DNA of 64,000 nucleotides. Origin: Amoebophrya sp. A120 (Eukaryota; Sar; Dinophyceae; Syndiniales; Amoebophryaceae). The stretch is taken from contig CAJINV010000001.1 in NCBI GenBank assembly GCA_905178155.1, positions 15,996,142 through 16,060,141 of the forward strand, read 5' to 3'. The translations under genes were made by a program, and so were the position numbers. Under the pieces are notes generated by a model. The model ran no database searches, had not been told where the DNA came from, and worked only from the letters and a program-made list of their open reading frames with translations. This document shows positions 33,834-44,600 of this stretch, piece after piece. How positions within the stretch are numbered: the first letter of the stretch is position 1; each line of letters begins with the position of its first letter.

Positions 33834-34696
33834 AGCAACGGCAAAGACTTTTTCCAAAAAACTTTTTTTTTTTGCTACATATGACTTCACGGCACTTTAT
33901 AGGCATGCCAGCAGGTATGCGCAGAGTAGAATAGCAGAAAAGCTTCGGCACGGGTTAGGTGATAGGTTGCTGGTCCGAAGGCTGAAGAGCAGCCGTTCCG
34001 GCTGCAGACGCGGCCATGGGTTCGGTCTTTAACGCTTTGGCCTCAAGGTAAGTAGCACGCAATGCCCCCGCCGCGGCTTTGGGGTATCGAAATAGGACTC
34101 AGGATACGCCATCGCAACTATGGCGGGCTCGCTCAGGAGCGGCAGTTTCAAAAGAGCACGGCTACGAGACGTGGCCCGCCCTAGCTGTCGCGGTGCCCTA
34201 CGAAAGAGAAAGAGAGGAGGCTCACGCCTTTGCTGTCTTTGATTCTATTCCCGGCCGCATTGTGGTGCTTTCCTTCGTGGCCGAATCCGAGTTATCATTT
34301 TCAAGGACGCAGCTCGCCAAAAATAGCAAACTTGCGGGAACGAAAAGGGGGGCCGGCCCCCCCCCTTGCGGGGGGGGGTTTGGGGGACCCCCCTTCGTGG
34401 AGATGCTAAGGGGGAGTAGCTTTCTGAGAAGGCCCAAAAGGAGGGGGGGTTTGGGGGACCCCTCGGGGGGCCCCAAAGAGGATTTCGGCTTGCGGCTCCA
34501 CGAGGAGTTCTGTTACTTTCCTGGAAAAACCGCCGAGAGCGAAGAACCGCCTCCCGCGACCCAGCTCCCCAAGAGATTTGCGGCCGCGGCATCAATGTCG
34601 TCGGCAGTGCCGCGCACGGCTTGGAATTTTTCGAAAGCCGTGCGTGCCGTCTGTTTCGCCTGTTGGGGCGTGGGCCCTCCACTGGCTTCAACGCTG

Positions 34697-34735
34697 CAGA
34701 AATCATGATCTCCGTCAGTAGCATGGCACCATCTA
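34697..34735 (-). repeat. leader/ATG module, short copy
   Basis: Shares AATCATGATCTCCGTCAGTA and GCATGGCACCATCTACT with the long copies, then diverges. Confidence 0.7.
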
Positions 34736-35034
34736 CTCTACGTCGCGTAATAAGCGGCCCTCAAATAAGGTCAGAGGTCACGAGGCAACATTTGACGCCC
34801 GGACGCTTGACGACAGAGCCTGACGCGCGTGACGTCGTATGGGCTAAGCACTAATCGAACCGAAACCATGCCGCGCGGAGCAAAAACAATTTGCCAGGCA
34901 GACTAGCCTCTGCCCGCACTGTAAAGACCCTTGCACGCTAACCCCAATGCCGGCGACACAAAAGCAACGGGGGGCTATCTGCCCTCTGCGTTTCTAAAAA
35001 GGGAGCTAGCGCGGTTCTTTCGCAAAAATTCCGA

Positions 35035-35400
35035 GGGCCTAACCGCCCTTTGCATTTTGTAAAGGAGATCTAGCCCGGTTCTGGGGCAAATATTTGGGGT
35101 AGCTAACCTCCCTTTGCATTTCAAAAAGGGAGGTTCGCCCGGTCCCTGGGCAAAAATTTCGAGTAGCTAACCTCCCTTTGCATTTCAAAAAGGAAGGCCA
35201 GCCCGGTCCCTGGGCAAAAATTTCGGGTAGCTAACCTTCCTTTGCATTTCAAAAAGGGGAGTTAGCCCTTGAGCAAAAATTTCAAAGGGCTAACCGCCCT
35301 TTTCATTTTCAAAAGGGCGGTTAGGAAAAATGAATTGGCGGTTTTTTGCTAGCCGCCCTTTTCAAAATGAAAAGGGCGGTTAGGGAAAAAAAGCGCGCGG
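35035..35400. repeat. ~64-bp tandem array ending in a strong hairpin
   Basis: Units start TAGCTAACCTCCCTTTGCAT and carry CCCTGGGCAAAAATTTCG; spacing is 64 bp at 35101, 35165 and 35229. Within each unit the CCTCCCTTT and AAAGGGAGG arms can pair. The right end holds two larger hairpins around CTAACCGCCCTTTTCA and its complement AAAAGGGCGGTTAG. Confidence 0.8.
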
Positions 35401-35606
35401 CCACGCACTCAGTTCTTGCGCCTGGGCTGTGCAGTTGCCGCAGACGCGCTACGCCGATGATTAAGCGTATGCATCTTGTTACGCAGAAGCAACTTGCGCT
35501 GTTTGCTCTACGGAAATAAAGGGCGCACGCCTGTCGCACAAGGACGAGCAACAGACGCAGCGCACAAAGGTTCCGACTCGTTTTTCTTTTCTATTCCTCG
35601 TCGTCA

Positions 35607-35668
35607 GCTGCAGAAATCATGATCTCCGTCAGTAGCATGGCACCATCTACTATGCAGCGTATCTTCTC
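35607..35668 (-). repeat. leader/ATG module, medium copy
   Basis: Matches the long copy from AATCATGATCTCCGTCAGTA through GCAGCGTATCTTCTCTTTG, then diverges. Confidence 0.7.
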
Positions 35669-36423
35669 TTTGTTAACTCTGGCCGTGCCATCGTGTAATT
35701 GGATGTCGAACTGGATTCAAACTGAATTCAAAATGCAGCAACTTTCAAAAAAACAGAATTGGAAGAGGATGCCGAGACGCATCGGCTACGGCCTATCTTG
35801 CCACATCCAGAAGCACAGGGGCCGCGCCTCATTGCACAAGCAACTCCGAACCTACGCCCCCTCATTGTGGCCAAAGAGGCCACCCCGAGCACCCCGGCAA
35901 AGAAGTCCGGCGGCCGCGCGATATTCTGCACAGACTGAGAAAGCATAGCTCCGTATGGCTTGCTGGAGGCACAGGCGGCTCAAGAGGATAGAAAGCAAAA
36001 GCGTACTAGAACTGCAACGCCCTTAAAGACCTGCTCCGACTCCCATCCGCCAAGGACAAAGACGTCGAATGGGCGGATCCCTCGCGGCATTGGCTCCACA
36101 CTCTTAGCGCCCGTATGCCTCACGGCCAAAGCCTTGAAATCTGAGCAGAGCCACTTGATTATGAGAGACGCCGGCCCCCGCCATCGGCGCTCCTCCATGA
36201 GGAATGCCTGCAACTGCGCGCGCCATAAGGGCCGGCGCGCGGGTGGCAAACATTCCAACAACATCAAAGCAAGGCCGCACGAAAAGGACCGGCAACACCT
36301 GTGGCAACCCCTCAACCCAACCAACCTACCGGCTGCAGTGCGTCCAGCAAAAAACACAGGTCACTACACCAACGACAATCCTCCAATACGGAATGATCAA
36401 AAGGAGCACTAAATGCTGGCCAG

Positions 36424-36456
36424 ATAGTGGCGCGCGCGGCAGCGCGCGCCCAAAAA
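36424..36456. repeat. GC palindrome + A/T run, copy 4
   Basis: GGCGCGCGCGGCAGCGCGCG is followed by CCCAAAAATTC. Same family as the three copies at 13.8-14.6 kb. Confidence 0.6.
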
Positions 36457-36695
36457 TTCATACCCTTGCCCACAGTCTCCGATCGCAAGGCGGGCTCCCG
36501 GATTGCCCCTCCCAAACCGATCCAACTAATTTCGAATTGGATCCGATTTCCATCATTTTTTCATCCGAACCCATTTTCTTATTAGGAAAACGGAATTCGG
36601 ATGGGATTCGGATGCAATTCGGATTCCGTTCGAAATTGGTGGAGCTGCTCCACGAAGCAACGGATTTGGTTTGAAATTGGAGAAGGGCGGATTTG

Positions 36696-36920
36696 GCAGC
36701 AATCATGATCTCCGTCAGTAGCATGGCACCATCTATGCAGCGTATCTTCTCTTTGCCCGACGGCAGCTTACATGATCTGCGCGCTACTAGCAAAAGCAAA
36801 TGCAGTCCTAGAAAGAAACTTTTGTTGCTGCTCGCGCAACATCGTAGAACTAATATGATGAATAGGGCTTGGTGCAAGCTAATGTGAGTCACTTTGCTTC
36901 AAAGCAACACGCCCACATTT
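36696..36920 (-). repeat. leader/ATG module, long copy 2
   Basis: Near-identical to 32867-33070, with small indels. On the minus strand it begins MLLTEIMIAA (ATG at 36724). No convincing protein follows, only short Asn/Ser-rich sequence with repeated GGATTCGG motifs. Confidence 0.8.
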
Positions 36921-37508
36921 TTTACAATAGTCGCCCCAACTGATAAGTATGATAATCGTTCGCGATCGTCGTGCGAGGGTGAGCTAGACTAGATGCTGCC
37001 CGAAAATATCCCATGAATGATCGCACGGGTCCTAAGAACAGGAATAAAACACCTCGATATTACGGCTCAAACTTTTCTTGTTTGTCGCCGTTTGCCATTT
37101 TTTTGGGCGGCGCCGAAAGGAAAAGGAGGCGGGGATAAAGGCAGCTATGAACCACGACACTGCATGATCCTTCGTTGCGAAAAGATTGCAGTAGCTTCTC
37201 CGCCAAAGACATTTTTTTTGCTTTGCTTTGAGCAAATTCATAATTTGCTTGTTAACTCCACCCGTGTTTTGCTACTTCGTTTCCCCTCCATACTCGAACG
37301 ACTCTCCGTCGAGCACGACGTACTTAAAAATTCCAGTAAACAGAACTGTGAAAATCAAGAGTGAAGTTTTAAATCCGCGGCCTGCACTCTTGTTTTCGGG
37401 ACTGAGGCCCGCAGAAAAATATTGCACAGCAGGGCACGAAAATCCAAAGAATAGAACAAGCATGCCCCGACCACTGTAGCCTGAGCAGGCCGCGGCGTTT
37501 TGACATGT

Positions 37509-38042
37509 TTATATGCCAAGCGACCACAGCAAGGCGAGAAACGTTACTCCGACACGAGCTTTGGAGCTGTACAGTGTCGACGAGGCGGCGGCGCTCTTGT
37601 TTTCTGCAGTGGCCGCTGCGCTCCCAGAGGTGACCTTCGCTTCGGTCGTGACCGCGGCCGTGGTTGTCGTAGTAGAGGTGGTAGACGTAGCCAGAAACGT
37701 CAGCTGATCCGAAGTCAGCGATACGTTGTAAACTGCTATTTGCGCAATGTCGCCTTCCATAAAAAGCTCGCACCGGTTGTCAGTGGCAGGGTCGAGACAC
37801 GCAACCGCGGAATGCTCCGTGGGGCAACAAGTCCCGGTGGCTCCGAAATCCCTGTTGCAGACCTTGGGCAACGCGCCGACAGTGAAGGCGCCATCGTCGC
37901 CGACTGGCGTGTTCGGAGCTTCGCTGCCGGTTATTTGCTGTGTACCGTTCACGTACACCGTGTTCCTGCCCGAACTGGGACTGTCATCGTAGCTGAAGGC
38001 AAACTGGTGCCAGACGTTCTCGGTTTCGGCTTTGACCTCCAT
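37509..38042 (-). CDS. LamG/concanavalin-A-like domain ORF with Ser/Thr stalk and GPI-type tail, probably N-truncated
   Basis: The 177-codon frame has an ATG at 38042. Residues about 8-105 match the LamG_3/jellyroll pattern: NVWHQFAFSYDDSPSSGRNT, VYVNG, a glycine-rich turn, then FMEGDIAQIAVYNVSLTSDQ. A Ser/Thr/Ala stalk follows, then a C-terminal hydrophobic segment (VGVTFLALLWSLGI) with small residues before it, as in a GPI-anchor signal. There is no signal peptide, and the frame starts only a few bases downstream of the TATA module copy (38055-38131). A surface carbohydrate- or protein-binding product would normally need an N-terminal signal, so the front part has probably been lost or replaced by the inserted module. 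Confidence 0.6.
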   Translation of the reverse strand: MEVKAETENVWHQFAFSYDDSPSSGRNTVYVNGTQQITGSEAPNTPVGDDGAFTVGALPKVCNRDFGATGTCCPTEHSAVACLDPATDNRCELFMEGDIAQIAVYNVSLTSDQLTFLATSTTSTTTTTAAVTTEAKVTSGSAAATAENKSAAASSTLYSSKARVGVTFLALLWSLGI

Positions 38043-38054
38043 TCCTGGATAAAC

Positions 38055-38131
38055 GCAGGCGCGGGCCCCTCTATTTATACACTGTGTTCACATCAACACA
38101 CTCGCTCTCGATCAACAATCGCGTGGGCTAC
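38055..38131 (-). promoter_or_regulatory. TATA-containing promoter-like module, copy 2
   Basis: Shares about 77 bp with 33104-33180, including TATTTATA at 38072-38079 (TATAAATA on the minus strand). It lies immediately upstream of the LamG ORF. Confidence 0.6.
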
Positions 38132-38616
38132 ACTAGCTGCTTCCCGGAGTAGATTGATTAAGTTCAAGCTCAGTAAAAATCCTACAGTGAACTGCCTTCA
38201 TATTTCGGCGGCCTTTGTCTCACATTGTTTACCAAATCTTCAAAACGATTAAGAAGTACTTTTACTCAGTCCAACTGAGAGGACTCCTCTACTTCTAGCT
38301 TGAGGTTGCGTATTGAGCACGACTGACGAGTGAACCTAAGCCCTGCAGCACAACCACAAGCGTCATTAATTAAAGTACTCGTCGTGAGCAGCAGCTTTTG
38401 CTTTATTTATAGTCTGGCTGATATTGTCGTATACTGGATCCCCAAAAAAATGTGTTGACAACAGGCTCTGCGTAATTTCCTGAAATGAGTGAATCGTGAA
38501 ACAAATGTTTCTGTGCCTCGGACAGCACATGCCATTGCTTGCTGGTGCGTATGTAAATTTTATGACCTTGCTGTGTCCGAGTTCTTACTTTTATTTGATT
38601 GACGCTGAAAAAAAAT

Positions 38617-41600
38617 CTATGCAATCGTGGTCCTGCTCCTCTGCAGCTCGGAGAAGAGATCCTTGGCGTAAAAGTGCCTCGTGTCCGGGGAGAACCTGTG
38701 CCGTGTGAGCAAGAGAATGTTCCGCAGTATCAACTGCAAATATGTCTGGGTGGCCTGGAATTAGAATTTTTCCAAGCTCTACAAAGTATGTCTGCAGTGC
38801 GTGGCTTAGCATCAGAAGTTGTTCTGCAGCCCCTTGGTACTGCCTCTTCTACGTGAAAAATCTGACTTCAGGAGAATGGCCAGAAATACTTACGCATCTT
38901 TTGCAAGTCAGGCAAGACAGATTTTTGTGTGAGATCCCGCAACACGCATCGGGACAACGCGCTCTTTGCTGAAAGAACCCTGACATATTTTTTGCAATGC
39001 ATACGCAGGCACTTCTATCCAAGAAAAAAGTCATGTAGGTGTCTTCGGGAAACAGCATGCATGCCGAAATGGTTCAGCATGGCAGAAAAATCCTGTCATC
39101 CACAGCCAGTACGTGGAAACACGTATAAAAAGAGGACACTCGGGCCGGCTGCGGCCAGCATGACAAGTGATAATTGCGTTACATATTTACGGCGCATTAC
39201 AGACTTTACTTTCACAGTTTTTTCTTGCATAACTTCTTGCAGTTGCGCGCCTTCAACCGCGAGCACTCCGGGCAGTATCGAATGCGAATATATCTGGTCT
39301 GGAAGGATGCAGTTTGTCGTGGTAAATTTGGATCGTGCAAAAATGTGTGATGCGTGATCGCCGAAGCTTGTCAACTCTTGAACAAGTTTACAGGCAGTTT
39401 TTCACACAGGAGAAGCATGATAGAGGGCTCACGGAATCTGTCTTGCTAGGTCCTGTACACCTGACGTCGCGCTCGCGCGTCATGGAAAATCTGCTGCATG
39501 ATAAGTCTTGCAATTATCTTTCAGACCGAAACATATTTGCGGTTGATATCCAGGCGGGCCACGCAATACCTCGGTCGAAGCAGTGGGCGTGCGCTACGTA
39601 GACCACAGTCGTGACTACGGTGGGAATTCCAATATGCATTGCAAGGGCCTGGAAGATAGAATGCAAACTTAACTACTTCTGATGCGGATTCTCACAGGAG
39701 GGGAAATAAAAAGTAAATCTGTGTTTTGTACACAGTTAGCAAAAGATGGGCGATCTTTGTCTTCTGATGCAGACTAGACATGCTCTGCAGAATTTGTCAT
39801 GCTCTCGGCGCTTTGCAGACCTTCGCGCAAACGCAAAAACTGCATGGCAAGTGTCTAGCTTCCTGCCAGACCCAAACGTTTTTGAGTTTGATATCCAAAT
39901 GCGTACAGCAATCGGCGCCACCTTTGTCGCGTTTGGTCGTCTCCGTACTTTTGAAGCACGTGGGGATCTCCGAAAGCCACCCGGAAGGCCTGCACCAAAA
40001 ACTCGATACTCATCACGAAAACCAGAAAAATGTCCTCCGATTGCAAGTTGCTCTCGCGACGAATCATCCGCATCAATCGTGCCAAGGTCATCACGCAGGC
40101 CCGGACACGTCCGTCTGCGCTGGGACTCAGATCTGTTTGAATATGTTACATCAAGCGAAGCCTTTGGTGGAAACATTGGTTCATCCGCGATACTAGAGTA
40201 TAACTGTACGCACGAAAAGCGGGAGGTAGTAAAGTAAAAGCACGAAGTGCGCATTTCGGAAATGCGAGCGTGCGAGAGAGAAAAGAAGAACTCGAAAACA
40301 TTTAGGTTCGAGCCTAGTCCTGCCCAAGGACAACTACGAAGACACAAATTTATGAAAATGAACGGGAAGTGAAACGAAAGTAAACACAAGTCTTCTGTAC
40401 GGAAAGGGTTCGGCTTCGTGGAAAACGCGATGCCGACTGCGGAGCACCACAAGGGCCAGGAGGTGATATGAAACATATTCCACTCCGTTATGAAGTGTTT
40501 GCTTGGAAAAGGCGTCCGAAGATATGGCTGCACCCACTCAGGTACCCCCGGCTTTCGACTGTCGTGGGATGAGAAAGAAGAAGTACCACTTTTTGAAAAT
40601 GATCCAGCAACCTCGTGCAACTCTTCCCGTCGGAGCCCCGCCCGCAAGAGTATCAAAGTGAAAAAAGCCCCCACCCCCTATCGAAACGGAAGATCCGCGA
40701 ATTTGTGATGCTGTATTTAAGGCGTGAGGCGTAACATGATCGCACTCGGAGGAGGTGGAACAGTCAGCAGCCCGAACTCATCGGTTTTGCCAGGTCCACA
40801 ACACCCTGGGGGTGAAATACGGGGGTGGCTCCGCGTGGCAGCGATCTAGGATGCTGTATTTGAGTACACAAATCGACTTGTATTGCTAGAAGGCCAAGAG
40901 ACGAAGCTGCGGCCTAACTTGCAGGTAATCCGTCATGGTGTTTCCCGCTTCGAGTTGCCTCCTGTCATCCTGGAGCTGCAAGGCTTTCCCACGCTACACA
41001 GAACTACAGTCCGCATCTTTTGCCCTCTAGCATCACAAAGCTGACTTGTGGCCACAAATCTGCATCACAGATTTCCGTTTTGATATGGGGAGGGGGCATT
41101 TTTCATTGTAATAACGAGCGGCATACTCCTACTGCGTTTGACATAGGGGACGGCATTGCCGTGGAGTAAGGTGGAAGAGAGCTTGTCCTTCATCTGTTCC
41201 AAAGCCGAACCTCCGGGCTTCCTCCCCCGCGGAGTACCGATGCCGCCGGGCTCGCCCCGAATCGCGTTCGCGGCAGCGGCTTTTTTTTGTTCCTGCTTGT
41301 TTTCGACATCTTCGTCCTGCGGCGAAGATTTTTTTCGCAGGCTGAGGAGGGACCCAGTCTCCGCGGGTTTCAGCTGCAAAGACGAAGATGCTATGAATGC
41401 ATTTTCGTCCTGGAGGAGGGCCGGAAGGTCATACTCCATCATCGGCATGGAGGTTGTCGCAGAAAAATCGACACTCGCCGTCCCATATGGATTGCAAATA
41501 TGTCTAGGTCTGGAAGGTTGGAACTTGTAATGCTAGCTTTTCATACCTAGGAAATCTGTATTGCACAACCACCAAAAGGCGCAGCCTCTTTTGTACATGC

Positions 41601-44600
41601 AAACACGCAGTCTCTCATGCGGATTGCCTATGAGAAAGCGTGCTGGAAAGTTGTCATGTTTTCATCTTGCATATTTTAGCATCGCAAGTTTCCAGACCCA
41701 GACATTTTTACAATTCATATCCCAAGTAGCGCACTGTCGTCGAGCGCTTCCGGAATCATGGCGGCGGAACCACTTCGATCCGGATCTGGCACGACCTTGC
41801 TGTAGTTGTTTGCCGTAGTTGCACTATTACCCACCCCGAACCATCGCTGCAGGAACGACCCGCGCTTCTTCTTACTGCTGGCTGTTGCTGGGCCAGGAGG
41901 ATTCGAGGCGGTTGTACTCGTGCTCGAAGTAGCAGAAGGCGTGAAAAGAAGGGTTGCTGAAGTATTTGCGACCGGCATTTTTGACGCACTCCCTTGATCG
42001 TCCCCAGAAGTAGTCATTCCCGGCACCTCTGCGGACTGCTGGTCCGCAGCTGCACGTCGCGCATCTCCTCCTGCCACAGAAACGATTGGTTTATCTTTCA
42101 CAGCAGGCAGCAACCTCGCCCCCGCGACCTTTGCCTTAGCCGCCGAGGCCGCGTTGCGCCACGCTTCCTTCGCGGCCGCGATTTTGGTATCCGAGGCGCG
42201 GATAAAAAACCGGTCCCAAGTCGCCTCCTCCAAACCCCCATCCGACGCACAGACGATGTACCGGCGGCACAAGAACCATTTCTGGTTCCAGTCCTCCACA
42301 AGCTGCTCAATACGAACGCCTTTCCGCTCCCGGACGTCACAGGCGGAACCCGCAAGCATGTTGCTATCGCAGTGGACCAAGAAATGCTCGCAGTGCAACA
42401 CCAAACTATCGTTCTCGACCACGCGCTGCAGGGAGCACTGAGATATCGTTAAGTTTGGATTACGTATTTTTCGTTAATATCAGGTTGGCGATGAATATGA
42501 CAAGCATCGACTGCCACCCAGCTGTAGTTGCGAAGCGATGATAAGGATCCGACAGCAACAACAGCGGCACGAAAGAAGAACAGTGAGCGATGTCGAAGAT
42601 GTCGAAATGTGCATAAATATATATCATGAAAATCGCCTAAGTACTCGCTTATCCTTGCTCCACTTGGACCAGAAAAGCGTCCGCCCGCTGGTGCTGCTGT
42701 AAGCTGTGAGCCGACATGAACTGCAAACATGTTGTATCGGTCAACAAGAGGACTGAGCTTTTTCTTCTGTCCCGCGCGTTTTGCATGACCTATCATGTCT
42801 GTCCCTGTGGTGTAAGTATGCCTTATGCTGCTCGTGCAGTAGAGAACCGAAATGCAGCACCACAAGTTCCATCCTTCCAGACCACCCAGACAACATATTT
42901 GCAATGCATAGCCGGCGGTCGTGCATGCACACTCGCAGATCATCCAGGGTGATGGCTTGTTGATCGACAAAGGAGCTCTCGAGCACCATGGCCTTGGCAT
43001 GGAAGCTCACTTTGCAAGTTTCGACTCCGCTGCTATTCTTCTTGAGCAACTTTTTATTCACGAGCGGCAGTAGCTGTCGCACCCGCGGCAAGCCCCGGTT
43101 GCTATACTCGACCCAAGTTCCGGCGAAGTCTGGGAGGTTCGGCGCCGGTGGCAAATTCCGGTGGCTGTGTGGCAGTTCCATGAGAAACCGCACGCTCTCC
43201 AACGAACGCCGCAAGGCCGCCGTGGTATTGTATCGCTCGGGGTTCTATGCATTGCCGATTGATATGTCTAGATCTGGAGGAAGGATGCAGCTTGCCGTGC
43301 AAAGTCTCGATGGCAGAAGCATCGCGACTCTGTGTTCCATGAACCACAACACTGCCCACTTCTTGCTTGGAATCAAGTACTAGCAGTAATAGGAACCATT
43401 TAACTCCTGGTGGCGGGTTGGCGTTAGAACAGCTCTACGTACTGGTCTCTGCCGATCTTACCGCTAACCCTCGGCGGATAACTTGATCCACTTTCTACAG
43501 GTACAACAGCTCCACGACAGCAGAAAAGTCGCTGCTCCTGCTTCTTTATTGCGCGAGAGGCGTCTACATCTTCGGGAAGGCCTCGGCAAAAAATCTGTGA
43601 TGCTTTTGCTTTTCTGTGTATTCTAGACCATATGTGTGGTCCTGGTCCGCACGATGCATGCATCATAACAAACTCTTGCACTCTTCCAGCCCCCGACATA
43701 TTTGCACTGGATATGTTCCATTCATCCCTCTCCGTGGGCACCCAAGGCGGCATATTTGCCAAGTTGGAAGGTCGCAATCCCGCCGACCCAAAAACGTCCA
43801 GTGTTGGAGTTTCGGGACCTCCGGCAGACCCCGGCGAAGTTGGGACTGCACTCGCATCTTTAGGCAATACTTTCGCTTGAGTAGATTGCGCGGAACGCCC
43901 TCCTGCATTCGACACACCGCCTGGCCCTGCGGCGCCACCCTGCACTGCGCTCCCCGTTGCTTCGTCCTCCGACGTGGTATTAGAGACTTCAGATTCGTTT
44001 GACCGCGAATGAGGTGTGCCCACCGCACTGTCACTGCTGTGGGTTTGACTACTTTCATCGAAATGACCGCGAGTATGGAAACTCGGTGAGCCAATTTTCG
44101 TCTTCTTTTGTGCCGCATATTGCACAGAAAAATTCCCCCGCCCCCGTGAAAAGGTCGTGTACTGCCACTGCTACAAGACAAAGCTGATTTGTGTACGGAA
44201 TAAATCGTGCATCTTCACAGATTTCCATTGGAAAATGGGGATGTTGGGGGATTTTTCATCTTGGTACCGCAGAAAGAGACCACTTACGCCACGATCGTCG
44301 AAAGAAGGAGAACGTGTTTCGACGCGGACCCTCTCTCTGCTGTCTGTTCTTCCTTCGTCCCGGCGGCGACTGTATCGTAAAGAAAAATCTCCCCTCCCCA
44401 TAGTGAAATCGCATCCGTCTGAAAATTTGTGATGCACATTTGTGACCTCAAATCTTGTTTGTCTTGCAAGAAGGCAAGTCCAGAGAGCCCCCTGCATTTT
44501 GCAGGCGGTTTGTGATGCTGTTGGGCTTAGAGCATACACGTTTGTCATGCTAGGCGCCTACGTCAAAACCTCTCGACCGAGGCTTGACATATGCCTGCAG

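Noticed and set aside
33315-35400. CRISPR-like arrays
   Set aside because: Units are contiguous tandem repeats without unique spacers of constant length, in a eukaryotic context.
36458-36724. Protein downstream of the second long leader copy
   Set aside because: The sequence is short, Asn/Ser-rich and built of GGATTCGG-like repeats, so only the leader module is reported.
39736-40674. Continuous 312-codon minus frame as one exon
   Set aside because: Halfway through it the better protein frame switches; a phase-matched GT-AG intron (40133-40400) gives a more credible membrane protein.
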